Assembly: GCA_031178005.1 (NCBI GenBank)
Contig: JAPSJV010000029.1
Span: 1 to 33,273, forward strand
Reading direction: 5' to 3'
DNA length: 33,273 nucleotides
Source of the DNA: Pseudarthrobacter sp.
Lineage (GTDB): Bacteria; Actinomycetota; Actinomycetes; Actinomycetales; Micrococcaceae
Part shown: positions 1-9,208 of the stretch, piece after piece
How positions within the stretch are numbered: the stretch's first letter is position 1
Layout of the letters: each line of letters begins with the position of its first letter
Position numbers and translations under genes: made by a program
The notes under the pieces: model-generated
Told to the model about the DNA's origin: nothing
What the model saw: the letters and a program-made list of their open reading frames with translations, nothing else
Databases searched by the model: none

Positions 1-1640
1 TGATCCTGGTGAACGTCACCCAGTCCTCTGAGGATGTTGACCTGCACGCTGTGCCTACCGTCCACGTCAACCCTCCGGCCACGGATGAGATCAAGGCCAA
101 GGTGACCGCAAACCCGGACATCAAGGCCGCGCTGGTCAACACTGACACCACCGGGCTGCCCACGGCTCCCCAGCCGCAGATTGCCGGGTTCTCCTCCCGC
201 GGACCGCTCCTGGCCTCCGGTTCGGACCTGCTGAAGCCGGATGTCACCGCGCCCGGTGTTGCAGTCTTGGCCGGTGTATCCCAGGTAGGCAGCGGCGGCG
301 AGGACTTCGGCATGATGTCCGGTACGTCCATGGCCGCTCCCCACGTTGCCGGATTTGCCGCGCTGGTTCTGGCGAAGAACCCCACCTGGTCGCCGGCAAC
401 CATCAAGTCGGCCATGATGACCACGGCAACCGACCTGGTGAACGCGGACGGCAGCCGTAACAGCGACGTCTTCGCCACCGGCGCCGGCCAGGTGGCCGTG
501 ACTGATGTCCTGGCCCCGGGCCTGGTTTACGATGCCAACCAGGAAGACTACCTGGAGTACATCCAGGGCACCGGACTGGACCTCGGGATCCCGGGGCTGG
601 GCAGCACGGCTGCCAAGGACATGAACGTTGCTTCCTTCGCCCTTGGTGCGCTGACCGGCAAGACCGAAGTCACCAGGACCGTAACCGCTTTGACTCCGGG
701 CTTGTACCGGGTTCAGGCTAACGTCCCCGGAGTCAACGTGAAGGTGACGCCGTCTGTCCTTAACTTCGACGCAGTCGGCCAGACCCGCACCTTCAAGGTG
801 AAGTTCGAGAACAACGGCGCTGCGCTTGGCCAGTTCGCCATGGGCAACCTGGTGTGGGAGGGCGCCGGCAAGACTGTTGCCTCGCCCATCGCCGTCAGGC
901 CGCAGGCTGTCACGGCACCGTCGAACATCGCCTTCACGTCCGAAGGTGGCACCGGTTCGGGTCAGATCCCGGTTGTTTCCGGAACCAACTCGCCGGTCAA
1001 CATCACCCTGGACGGACTGTCCAAGGCGGATTCCACGGCGATCGAGCTGGTACCCGGTCCGTTGGCGCTGGCCGCCGATGCCTCCAATGCTGTGAAGGAA
1101 GTGACGGTTCCGGCAGGGGCTCCACTGGCCAAGTTCTCCGTGTTCTCCTCTGACGACACAGCGGACTTTGACCTGATTGTTGTGGACCCGACCGGCCGGA
1201 ACCTGCTGGCGCAGACTGCTTCGGCAAGCGAGTCTGTTTCGGTCGCGAACCCCCGGGCCGGCGTGTACAAGATGTACGTCAACCTCTACTCGAGCCCCAA
1301 CGGCCAGGCAACCAAGGCATCAGTGGACGCGGCAGTGCTGGGCGCGAACGTCGGCAACGCCACCGTTTCGCCCAACCCGCTCAAGCTCAAGAACGGCAAG
1401 AGCGGCACTCTGGCGCTCAACTGGAGCAATCTGGCTGAGGGGTCCTACATCGGCCGCATCAGCTACGAGGGCTCCAGCAAAGCGACCTTCGTCTCCGTAG
1501 TGGTTACACCCGGCGGTGCAGTTGCTGTCCCGGATGACGAGGCCGCCGGGGCAACGCCCGAGCAGAAGGACAAGGTAAAGAAGGAAAAGAAGAAGCGCGA
1601 ACTGCCCGACACAACGGACAGCGTGGACCTGGGGATCTAG
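1..1640 (+). CDS. Subtilisin-like serine protease (S8 family), 3' part
   Basis: This is the C-terminal part of a secreted subtilase; the reading frame is open to the left edge, so the signal peptide, propeptide and the catalytic Asp and His lie outside. Counting from the GTG at base 9, IAGFSSRGP (about residues 58-66) and LKPDVTAPG (75-83) are typical of S8 peptidases with an inserted PA domain. GTSMAAPHVAG (105-115) carries the catalytic Ser at residue 107. After the catalytic domain come about 370 residues of beta-rich, Fn3-like sequence and a Lys/Glu-rich tail (around 517-533). No sortase motif or transmembrane anchor is seen at the end. The product should act outside the cell in protein breakdown or processing. 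A hairpin follows the stop. About 1 kb away lies a gene for an SSI-like lipoprotein, a possible inhibitor of such an enzyme; that link is inference. Confidence 0.93.
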   Translation, partial: ILVNVTQSSEDVDLHAVPTVHVNPPATDEIKAKVTANPDIKAALVNTDTTGLPTAPQPQIAGFSSRGPLLASGSDLLKPDVTAPGVAVLAGVSQVGSGGEDFGMMSGTSMAAPHVAGFAALVLAKNPTWSPATIKSAMMTTATDLVNADGSRNSDVFATGAGQVAVTDVLAPGLVYDANQEDYLEYIQGTGLDLGIPGLGSTAAKDMNVASFALGALTGKTEVTRTVTALTPGLYRVQANVPGVNVKVTPSVLNFDAVGQTRTFKVKFENNGAALGQFAMGNLVWEGAGKTVASPIAVRPQAVTAPSNIAFTSEGGTGSGQIPVVSGTNSPVNITLDGLSKADSTAIELVPGPLALAADASNAVKEVTVPAGAPLAKFSVFSSDDTADFDLIVVDPTGRNLLAQTASASESVSVANPRAGVYKMYVNLYSSPNGQATKASVDAAVLGANVGNATVSPNPLKLKNGKSGTLALNWSNLAEGSYIGRISYEGSSKATFVSVVVTPGGAVAVPDDEAAGATPEQKDKVKKEKKKRELPDTTDSVDLGI

Positions 1641-1655
1641 CAGGTCAACTTCAAA

Positions 1656-1696
1656 CCGAAGGCCGGTGGACCAGCGAATGGTCCGCCGGCCTTCGG
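1656..1696 (+). terminator. Hairpin after the subtilase gene
   Basis: Arms of 17 bases (1656-1672 and 1680-1696) pair with one G-T wobble around a 7-base loop. The hairpin sits 16 bases after the subtilase stop and before the convergent gene ending at 1748. It lacks a long U-tract, so it is a probable rather than a classical terminator, and may serve both directions. Confidence 0.6.
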
Positions 1697-1747
1697 CGTT
1701 TGGGCCGGGAACCGGACAAACGGCCAACGCGAAACGGCAAGCGGGAG

Positions 1748-2671
1748 TTAGGGAAGGGCAAGACGCAGCGGAGCCAGGGCCTCGGAAAGGCGTCCCCGCA
1801 GCACCCCCGCTTCAGCCGCGAAGGCCCGCTGGTGCTCCACATACGCGGCTTTCCCGTCCGGCGTTTCGATCCGGATGGGTGGGTAGCCCCATTCTTCGAG
1901 GTCGTAGGGTGAAGCCTGCATATCCATGGCCCGCACCCTCCAGGAAAGCTCGAAGCAGTCCATCACCAGGCTGCTGGGAAGTGCCGGCGTGAGTTTGTAG
2001 GCCCACTTGTAGAGGTCCATGTTGGCGTGCAGGCAGCCGGGCTGTTCAAGATCCCGCTGGTTTTCCCGGCTGGGCGTGAGCTCGTTGAGCGCTGTGGCGT
2101 CCGGCGTGTAAAAGCGGAAGGCATCAAAGTGCGTACAACGGATCCGGTTCTCTTCCACCACGCTGTCCGTTCCGGCTCCACCCAAGCGGAGCTTGAGGTA
2201 CTCGTGCCGCAGTTCAAACTTTTCCTGCCGGTACACCATGGCCCATTCGTGCAGGCCAAAGCAGCTGAAGTTGGCTGGACGGGCAGCGGTTCCCCGCAGG
2301 ATGATGTCCGCGAAGGTGACAGCCTCGCGCCGGTCCTTGAGGAATGAAGTCCCGTCGACGGTGACGGCTGCTGCCCCCGGTTCCAGGCCCGCAGCAGCCA
2401 GCTCTCCGGCGTCGAGCCGTCTGTAGTGCTTCCACTGTTCCCGTTCAGCCGCGGCCGCGCCGGTGAGGACCACCCCGACGCCGGGATGCCAGCGCAGCAG
2501 CTGCCCGGGCTTTTGCGTGTAATAGGTGAAGAGGAAGTCTTCGACAGGGTGTTTGCGGCCGGCTGACCGGCGGGCGAGGTAAGGATCGGCATAGCGGCGG
2601 ACCCGTTCCTGGTGGGCCGCCTCCAGGGCCTGCCATTCTTCCGCCGCGAGCGTCCTAAACTGATCCGCCAT
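1748..2671 (-). CDS. Conserved actinobacterial protein, possibly annotated as a 3-methyladenine DNA glycosylase
   Basis: The 307-residue product starts MADQFRTLAAEEWQ at the ATG at 2671; an open frame further upstream is low-complexity and lies over the lipoprotein gene. It is rich in aromatic and charged residues (DFLFTYYTQKPGQLLRWHPG near residues 40-60, SCFGLHEWAMVYR in the middle, MDCFELSWRVRAMDMQASPYDLEEWG near the end), which suggests a soluble enzyme. There is no signal peptide and no membrane segment. I have an uncertain recollection that close relatives in Arthrobacter carry the automatic label 3-methyladenine DNA glycosylase, but I see no helix-hairpin-helix or other glycosylase signature, so the function should be treated as unknown. 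The gene overlaps the upstream lipoprotein gene by 17 bases, so translation is probably coupled. Confidence 0.8.
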   Translation of the reverse strand: MADQFRTLAAEEWQALEAAHQERVRRYADPYLARRSAGRKHPVEDFLFTYYTQKPGQLLRWHPGVGVVLTGAAAAEREQWKHYRRLDAGELAAAGLEPGAAAVTVDGTSFLKDRREAVTFADIILRGTAARPANFSCFGLHEWAMVYRQEKFELRHEYLKLRLGGAGTDSVVEENRIRCTHFDAFRFYTPDATALNELTPSRENQRDLEQPGCLHANMDLYKWAYKLTPALPSSLVMDCFELSWRVRAMDMQASPYDLEEWGYPPIRIETPDGKAAYVEHQRAFAAEAGVLRGRLSEALAPLRLALP

Positions 2672-3218
2672 CAGCGCCCAGCAGGTCCTTCGCCGCATCC
2701 CAGGCGCTGATTTCGCAACCGTCAGTGCGGGAGAAGCTGGCTTCCACGGGGATGCCGTCCAGGACGCCGGTGACGGTGGCCTTTTGCGGGCCCCCGTAAA
2801 TATCCGTGCAGGCCTGGGCGGGGTCCGGTTTGCGGTGCAGGATCTTGGGGTTGGCAGCCAGGGCGGCGCAGGCGGCCTGCGCGTTGGGATGTGAGCTTTC
2901 CGCGGCGGCCTGGCCGGACTCACATACCAGGGTGTAGTGGATGGCCGCGGCACCCTCGCCAGGTTCAACGGTGATGGAGAGCTCGGCATTGCCGGGGCCG
3001 GCGGGGACATCGGTAGGTGCCGGGGGCACCGGCGCCGGAGTGGTGGAATCGGCGTCGGGGGGTGTTGTGGATGTGGTGGGTGCCGGGGAATCGGAAGGCA
3101 TGTCAGTAGCTGTCTCTGTGGGGGTGGCGGCCGGTTGGTTGCTTCCGGAGCAGGCGCTCAGCAATCCAATAAGGACGGCGGCGACGATGGTCGCGGCCGG
3201 GAAGGGAAACTTGCGCAT
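2655..3218 (-). CDS. Lipoprotein with subtilisin-inhibitor-like (SSI) domain
   Basis: The 187-residue protein begins with MRKF, a hydrophobic stretch and a lipobox LLSAC with the lipidated Cys at residue 23. Residues about 26-75 are a Pro/Thr/Ser/Ala linker. Residues about 80-180 resemble the Streptomyces subtilisin inhibitor family (PF00720): conserved Cys in LVCESG, AACAAL, ACTDIYGGPQ and TDGCEISAWD would form the two family disulfides, and the GGPQ..ATVTG segment is typical. The ATG at 3218 has a strong AGGAGG site a few bases upstream. It probably sits on the outer face of the membrane and binds serine proteases, or is a non-inhibitory relative. A subtilase gene ends about 1 kb downstream on the other strand. 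It lies 66 bases after the MarR-type gene on the same strand and could be co-transcribed with it. Confidence 0.85.
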   Translation of the reverse strand: MRKFPFPAATIVAAVLIGLLSACSGSNQPAATPTETATDMPSDSPAPTTSTTPPDADSTTPAPVPPAPTDVPAGPGNAELSITVEPGEGAAAIHYTLVCESGQAAAESSHPNAQAACAALAANPKILHRKPDPAQACTDIYGGPQKATVTGVLDGIPVEASFSRTDGCEISAWDAAKDLLGADGGSV

Positions 3219-3284
3219 ATCCGGACCTCCTGGGTCGTGGTAATTCTACCGCTGGCAGCGGCGCACCGGAGCGGGTGGCTGGGA

Positions 3285-3749
3285 TCAGCGCGAAGTTGCG
3301 GCTATCAGGGCCATCATCGATGCATGAAGGTCTGCCACCTGTTCGCGGGTGAGGCCCAGCCTCTCCATCATGGTTCCGGGCACGGCCAATGCTTGGTCCC
3401 GCAGGGCTGCGCCGCTGGGCGTGAGTTCCACGGCCAGGGCACGTTCGTTGCCGTCCACCCTGCGCCGGGTGATGAACCCTGCCGACTCAAGGCGTCGGAG
3501 GAGCGGCGAGATGGTGGCAGGTTCCTGGGCCAGGGCGTCGCTGATGTTCTTCACCGTCCGTGGGCTGGATTCCCAGAGCGACAGCATCACCAGGTACTGC
3601 GGGTGGGTCAGGCCCAGCTTTTCAAGGACGGGTTTGTACGCACCCACCACACTGCGCGAGGCGACGGTCAGGGCGAAGCACAGTTGGTGCTCCAGCAGGA
3701 GGTCGTCCTGTTCCGGGGCGGTTTCCGGGGTGGCGGTGGTGACAGCCAT
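3285..3749 (-). CDS. MarR-family regulator, OhrR-like
   Basis: The 154-residue winged-helix protein aligns well with OhrR, the organic peroxide sensor. HQLCFALTVASR (residues 21-32) places Cys24 where OhrR of Bacillus has its reactive Cys15, and AYKPVLEKLGLTHPQYLVMLSLWE follows as in that family. Of the tyrosines that stabilise the sulfenate in Bacillus OhrR, the equivalent of Tyr29 is kept (Tyr38), while those of Tyr19 and Tyr40 are Thr29-region and His49 here. The wing is RRRVDGNERALAVELT. A 26-bp perfect palindrome about 50 bases upstream of the start is a likely operator. No ohr peroxidase gene is next to it, so the target may be the divergent small gene, the regulator itself or a distant gene. 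Peroxide sensing is inferred from the Cys, not shown. Confidence 0.9.
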   Translation of the reverse strand: MAVTTATPETAPEQDDLLLEHQLCFALTVASRSVVGAYKPVLEKLGLTHPQYLVMLSLWESSPRTVKNISDALAQEPATISPLLRRLESAGFITRRRVDGNERALAVELTPSGAALRDQALAVPGTMMERLGLTREQVADLHASMMALIAATSR

Positions 3750-3799
3750 GGCTCTCTTCCCTCAAGTTGCGTTTCTGATGCTATTCAACATAGCTTGCG

Positions 3800-3825
3800 C
3801 TAATAGTTAGTGCACTAACTATTAG
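3800..3825. promoter_or_regulatory. 26-bp perfect palindrome, likely MarR/OhrR operator
   Basis: The stretch is its own reverse complement over 26 bases, centred on TAGTGCACTA. It lies between the divergent regulator gene (start 3749) and the small gene at 3872. A second weaker dyad, TAGC-TTGC-GCTA, adjoins it at 3791-3802. A possible -10 (TATGTT, 3792-3787 on the minus strand) would put the palindrome over the regulator's -35 region, as expected for autorepression. AT-rich palindromes of this kind are normal MarR-family sites. Confidence 0.8.
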
Positions 3826-3871
3826 GCTACACTGTAGTAGTTGGTTTTGAACCTGATAAGGAGTGCATGCG

Positions 3872-4099
3872 GTGGAAAAGGAAAACCGGGCGCAGCGTTT
3901 TATGCGCATGACGGGAAAGCTGCGGATGTTCTTTGGCCCTGCCACCCGCACTGACCTGCACCACGCCATGACGGAAGAGAACCAGAGGCTCCTGGCCGCA
4001 CAGCAGCAAGCCGCCACCGCCCAGTTCGAGACAGTCCGGCGGCCTGACGGCACCACCTACCTCGTTCCGCGCGACCCCGAGGACCGGTCGCTGCGTTAA
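3872..4099 (+). CDS. Small conserved-looking hypothetical protein
   Basis: About 75 residues, with a GTG start at 3872 placed 8 bases after AAGGAG (3858-3863). An in-frame GTG at 3863 overlaps that ribosome site and is less likely. The product is hydrophilic and Arg/Gln-rich: a basic N-terminal half (RAQRFMRMTGKLRMFFGP), a Gln/Ala-rich helix (ENQRLLAAQQQAATAQFE) and a short end with RRPDGTTYLVPRDPEDRS. No membrane segment, Cys pair or known domain is seen. Gene-like codon use, a good ribosome site and a strong terminator after the stop make it real. It is divergent from the OhrR-like gene and shares the palindromic intergenic region with it, so it may be under its control. Function unknown. 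Confidence 0.75.
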   Translation: MEKENRAQRFMRMTGKLRMFFGPATRTDLHHAMTEENQRLLAAQQQAATAQFETVRRPDGTTYLVPRDPEDRSLR

Positions 4100-4108
4100 A
4101 AACTCCAC

Positions 4109-4152
4109 AAAAAATGCCGGACCCCAAACACTGTTGGGACCCGGCATTTTTT
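4109..4152. terminator. Bidirectional rho-independent terminator
   Basis: Arms AAAAAATGCCGG (4109-4120) and CCGGCATTTTTT (4141-4152) pair perfectly, followed inside by CCCAA/TTGGG. The T-run serves the small gene on the plus strand and the A-run serves lysC on the minus strand, whose stop is only 10 bases away. Confidence 0.95.
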
Positions 4153-4161
4153 GTTGTGTGC

Positions 4162-5520
<1,359 letters not shown>

Positions 5521-5799
5521 GCGCGTACCTTCAATGGTCTATCGGGTTTCTGGGCAGTCTGGAGCCGAACGGCCCAAAGACTGTGCGGCATACTGATGCG
5601 CCCAGTTTATCGCCGCCGTTCGCCGGGCGCGGAATTGTGACCGAAAACGGCGCCGAGGCCCGATTTGGCGCGGCAAATGGCCCATGTTACGACTGCATCT
5701 CGCTGCTGCCGGGACGCTGTACCGGGTGTCCCCATCGGGCGTAGGCTGACGCATAGCCAGTATGCATATCGAATCTTTGGGGGAACAGGTGCAGGACTC

Positions 5800-6771
5800 A
5801 TGAGTGCAGGACCAGAAGAAACCGGGGTGCCCACGCCCGGGCAGACTCCCGGAGAGCCAGGGATAAGGGCGACGGCGGTGCGTCGCAGCTTTGGTGCCGT
5901 TCACGCCGTCGAACATATGGACCTGCACGCCCCGGCAGGGCAGGTGACCGCGCTGATCGGGCCCAACGGCGCTGGAAAAACCACGCTCCTGCTGATGCTG
6001 GCATCGCTGCTGGCGCCGGATGCGGGCGCCATCACGGTTGATGGTTTGGATCCCCAGCACCACCGCGCCGCCGTCAGGCAGAAGATCGGCTGGATGCCGG
6101 ACACGCTTGGCGTGTGGGAATCGCTGACCGCCCGGGAAATCCTGACGCAGATGGGCCGGTTCTATCGTCTTCCTGCGGCGCAGATACCGGAACGTGTCAA
6201 CGCGATGCTGGCCACCGTGCGGCTTGCGGACCTGGCGGACCAGCCGGCAAGGGTGCTCTCCCGCGGGCAACAGCAGCGGCTCAGCCTGGGCCGGGCCCTG
6301 ATCCACAATCCGACTGTCCTGCTGCTGGACGAGCCTGCCTCAGGCCTGGACCCGGGATCCCGGGTGGAACTTCGCGGCATGCTCCGCGGGCTGGCGGCGG
6401 AAGGAAAGGCCATCGTCGTCTCCTCCCACGTCCTGAGTGAACTGGACGAAATTGCCGACGGCGCAGTGTTCGTCAACCGCGGGCGGACGGTGAGCCAGCA
6501 GACTACTGCGGACGCCGCCGCGAGTGGCCGACGGTACGCTGTCACGGCGTCGAACGGTGCGGGGCTATTGGCGAAACTTACCGCGCTGGGGTTGGTGTTC
6601 CGACAGGAAGACAACCGGCGCGCCACGGTCAGCCTGATGCTGATGAACGACGACGACGCCGCGCGGCTCCTCAAGGAACTGGTGCTGGCCGACGTCGGGG
6701 TCATCTCCTTTGCCCCTGCAACGGGCGCCCTCGAAGAGACCTACCTGAACCTGGAGGCGCGGACAGCATGA
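5800..6771 (+). CDS. ABC transporter ATP-binding protein
   Basis: The 323-residue ATPase has Walker A GPNGAGKTT (about 54-62), the LSRGQQQRLSLG signature, Walker B VLLLDEPASGLDP and the H-loop VVSSHVLSEL. The C-terminal 90 residues are a variable domain like those of drug, lantibiotic or gliding-type exporters (DrrA/CcmA-like). I chose the ATG at 5800 (MSAGPEETG); an upstream open frame back to 5665 does not look like protein. Its stop overlaps the ATG of the permease gene by 4 bases (ATGA), so the two are translationally coupled and form one exporter. The substrate is not evident. Confidence 0.95.
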   Translation: MSAGPEETGVPTPGQTPGEPGIRATAVRRSFGAVHAVEHMDLHAPAGQVTALIGPNGAGKTTLLLMLASLLAPDAGAITVDGLDPQHHRAAVRQKIGWMPDTLGVWESLTAREILTQMGRFYRLPAAQIPERVNAMLATVRLADLADQPARVLSRGQQQRLSLGRALIHNPTVLLLDEPASGLDPGSRVELRGMLRGLAAEGKAIVVSSHVLSELDEIADGAVFVNRGRTVSQQTTADAAASGRRYAVTASNGAGLLAKLTALGLVFRQEDNRRATVSLMLMNDDDAARLLKELVLADVGVISFAPATGALEETYLNLEARTA

Positions 6772-7898
6772 GCAGTGCAACTGAATTGTCGCCATCGCCC
6801 ACGCATGCCGCCGGCGGGTACTTTGCCGGAATCAGGGACGTAGTGGTCTTGGAGCTCAAGCAGCGGCTTCGCTCCCGGGGCTGGTACATCATGCTGGCCA
6901 TCTGGTTTGTCCTGACCGGCATTGTCACCGCCCTGACGTGGGCCGGTTGGGAGTCCTCCCGGCAGGCGCGTCTTTCCTACATGCCGTCTGATGCCAGCCT
7001 TGCCATGAATGACGGGCCGGGCTCCGTGATCTTTGAAGTGGTCCTGGCCTTTGTGCTCTTGTTTGCGCTGCTGGTGGCCCCGGCTTTGTCCGCGAACGCA
7101 ATAAACGGCGACCGCGCCGGCGGGACCCTGGCCATTTTGCAGGTGACGCTGCTGACTCCCGGGCAGATCCTGTGGGGAAAATTCTGCGCGGCGTGGATTG
7201 CAGCCCTGGGGTTCCTGGTGGCCAGTACACCCTTCCTGATCATCGGTGTCTCCCTTGGGGGCATGACGCCGGGGCATGTGCTGGTGGCGCTGCTGATGCT
7301 GGCTGTTGAGCTTGCTGTCGTGTGTGGCCTGGGCGTAGGGATTTCCGCGCTCGCGGGCCGGCCGTTGTTCTCGATCGTGGTGACCTACTTGACCGTGGCC
7401 GGCCTGGTGTTCGGGACGCTGATCGCCTTTGGCCTGGGCGTCAGCCTGTCCCAGGGAACCATGATGGCCAATCAGGCGCAGTACAGGGACTACGTGGCAA
7501 ACCCTTCCCAGACCATGCCGGAATACGAGTGCGAGGGCCCGATGCGCGAGGTGCCCGTCATCCGGACAGAGCGCGTGGCCTGGATGTTGGCCATGAACCC
7601 GTTTGTGGTGGTGGCAGACGCTATTCCATACCCGGACCGCACAGGCGGCACGTATGGGTTCAGCGGCGGAACCATGGAATCCATCAGCCAGGGGGCACGG
7701 CACGCCTTGGCTGGACCGGAAGCCAGCCAGCCTTGTGCCAACGGCAAGACGCAGCCCGGTTACCTGGCGCAGACCACCCCGTTGTGGCCTCTTGGGCTGG
7801 GCCTGCAGGTGGCACTCGCCGGCCTGATGCTGTGGTTGGGCTGGCGTTCGCTGCGCACCCCGGCGAAGAAGCTGGCGCGGGGTACTCGAATCGCCTAA
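6768..7898 (+). CDS. ABC-2 type transporter permease
   Basis: A 376-residue membrane protein with about six hydrophobic helices, at roughly residues 40-62, 85-112, 142-168, 170-196, 201-228 and 340-362. A large hydrophilic loop between helices 5 and 6 contains Cys and many Pro/Gly and may face outside. The first helix follows a basic cytoplasmic segment (LELKQRLRSRGW), typical of ABC-2 permeases paired with DrrA-like ATPases. It overlaps the ATPase gene by 4 bases. The 66-bp palindrome starting 8 bases after the stop is the likely end of the transcript. The exported compound cannot be told from sequence. Confidence 0.92.
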   Translation: MSSATELSPSPTHAAGGYFAGIRDVVVLELKQRLRSRGWYIMLAIWFVLTGIVTALTWAGWESSRQARLSYMPSDASLAMNDGPGSVIFEVVLAFVLLFALLVAPALSANAINGDRAGGTLAILQVTLLTPGQILWGKFCAAWIAALGFLVASTPFLIIGVSLGGMTPGHVLVALLMLAVELAVVCGLGVGISALAGRPLFSIVVTYLTVAGLVFGTLIAFGLGVSLSQGTMMANQAQYRDYVANPSQTMPEYECEGPMREVPVIRTERVAWMLAMNPFVVVADAIPYPDRTGGTYGFSGGTMESISQGARHALAGPEASQPCANGKTQPGYLAQTTPLWPLGLGLQVALAGLMLWLGWRSLRTPAKKLARGTRIA

Positions 7899-7905
7899 GC
7901 CGTCC

Positions 7906-7971
7906 CCCAACTAAGTAGCAATTGTTGCCCTTTACAGGCCTGTAAACGGTAACAATTGCTACTTAGTTGGG
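7906..7971. repeat. 66-bp palindrome, likely terminator/REP-like element
   Basis: Perfect outer arms of 21 bases (7906-7926 and 7951-7971; core CAACTAAGTAGCAATTGTT) surround a perfect inner palindrome TTTACAGGCCTGTAAA (7931-7946). Both share the same centre and are separated by two mismatched positions per side. It lies between convergent genes: 8 bases after the permease stop, and its right arm encodes the last codons and stop of the GNAT gene. It can act as a bidirectional terminator, although it lacks a U-tract. Its length and symmetry suggest a dispersed intergenic element. Confidence 0.85.
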
Positions 7972-8558
7972 CGGTCCAGGCGCATCCTGATCGACGCGAG
8001 GTTCTTTCCGTTGCGGTCTGCCGACGCCGGCACAAACTGGTCCTGGGCGAAGCCCAGTTTTTCCAGGAGCCGGCGTGACGGCAGATTGGGTTCGTACACA
8101 GCAGCCAGGATCGTGTTGACGCTGCGTTGGCTAAAGACCCAGTTGACCATGGCACCGGCGGCCTCCCGGGCCAGGCCTTTCCCATGATGTTCAGGGTCCA
8201 ACACGTAGCCCATGAGGACGTGGTCCTTGGGTATGGGGCCGGGCTGGAGGGTGCCTTCCGCGGAAATTTCGTTGGAGTTCCAGACCCTGGCGTCACCAAT
8301 AAGCTTTCCGGTCTGGTTGTCCAGCAGGGCCCAGGAACACAGGAACCAGTCGCCTGTGGAGGCACGCGTACATGCAACGGCATGCCGGTGCCGCTCCAGG
8401 ATCTCCGTTTCGGTCAAGGCGCCGTGCGAAAGAAACTGTGTGACATCGGACCGGCTCCGGTACCGGTGAACGGCGGGGGCATCGTCCTCGGTCAGTGGCC
8501 GCAAGATTAGGCGCGACGTGTGGATCAGGGCATGGACGACTGGCTCAGCTGAGGGCAT
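7959..8558 (-). CDS. GNAT family N-acetyltransferase (RimJ/RimL-like)
   Basis: The 199-residue protein has the layout of the Acetyltransf_3 group: [20 protein letters not shown] near the start, then [22 protein letters not shown] as motif A with the acetyl-CoA pyrophosphate loop (HHGKGLA), and [19 protein letters not shown] as motif B. Substrates in this group are protein N-terminal amines, amino acids or antibiotics; the target here is unknown. I chose the ATG at 8558, which overlaps the recR stop by 14 bases and makes it the third gene of a dnaX-recR operon. Its final codons (RPTK and stop) lie in the right arm of the 66-bp palindrome, so the element has become part of the coding end. Confidence 0.88.
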   Translation of the reverse strand: MPSAEPVVHALIHTSRLILRPLTEDDAPAVHRYRSRSDVTQFLSHGALTETEILERHRHAVACTRASTGDWFLCSWALLDNQTGKLIGDARVWNSNEISAEGTLQPGPIPKDHVLMGYVLDPEHHGKGLAREAAGAMVNWVFSQRSVNTILAAVYEPNLPSRRLLEKLGFAQDQFVPASADRNGKNLASIRMRLDRPTK

Positions 8559-9144
8559 TGCGCCGACCTTCGAAGGCCCTGCCCAAGGTGACCTCATCCG
8601 CGTACTCCAGATCGCCGCCCACGGGAAGGCCTGAGGCGAGGCGCGTGACGGCAATGCCGATGGTTTTCAGCATGCGCGCCAGGTACGTTGCGGTCGCTTC
8701 ACCTTCCAGGTTTGGATCGGTGGCGATGATCACTTCCTGGATGGCGCCGTCGTTAAGCCTGGTGAGCAGCTCGCGGATCCGCAACTGTTCGGGGCCGATG
8801 CCGGCGATGGGGTTAATCGCCCCGCCCAGCACGTGGTATCGGCCCCGGAACGAACGGGTACGCTCCACGGCCAGGACGTCCTTGGACTCCTCCACAACGC
8901 AGATCACTGATGGATCCCGGCGGGGGTCCCGGCAGATATTGCACAGTTCCTGCTCGGTAACGTTGCCGCAAACGGTGCAGAACTTGACCCGCTCCTTCAC
9001 GGTGGTGATGGCCTCGACCAGCCGCTTCATGTCCTGCGGATCGGCCTCGAGAATGTGGAAGGCCAGCCGCTGGGCGGACTTTGGCCCCACACCCGGCAGG
9101 CGTCCGAGCTCATCAATCAGCTCTTGGACAGCACCTTCGTACAC
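8545..9144 (-). CDS. recR: Recombination mediator protein RecR
   Basis: RecR works with RecF/RecO in loading RecA at gapped DNA. The 199-residue protein has the usual length and order: N-terminal HhH ([24 protein letters not shown]), a four-Cys zinc motif (CTVCGN...CNICRD, about residues 57-72) and a Toprim domain ([16 protein letters not shown], with [18 protein letters not shown]). The C-terminal [23 protein letters not shown] is typical of the family. It starts 64 bases after dnaX, the common bacterial dnaX-recR arrangement. Confidence 0.98.
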   Translation of the reverse strand: MYEGAVQELIDELGRLPGVGPKSAQRLAFHILEADPQDMKRLVEAITTVKERVKFCTVCGNVTEQELCNICRDPRRDPSVICVVEESKDVLAVERTRSFRGRYHVLGGAINPIAGIGPEQLRIRELLTRLNDGAIQEVIIATDPNLEGEATATYLARMLKTIGIAVTRLASGLPVGGDLEYADEVTLGRAFEGRRNALS

Positions 9145-9208
9145 TTTTTCCTCATTAGCTCGGGATGGATCTGGGCAGCGGGTCCGGAGGCTTCACCCCC
9201 GGTGCCTG

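Noticed and set aside
2937..3803. Plus-strand open frame opposite the lipoprotein and MarR-type gene
   Set aside because: Gly/Cys/Arg-rich shadow crossing two real genes and the palindrome.
5521..5799. Lysine riboswitch or attenuator upstream of lysC
   Set aside because: The leader of about 80-280 bases shows no lysine-riboswitch core, leader peptide or terminator hairpin that I can recognise.
6741..7910. Minus-strand open frame (389 codons) opposite the ABC permease
   Set aside because: His/Gln/Arg/Gly-rich composition without domains; shadow of a clear membrane protein gene.
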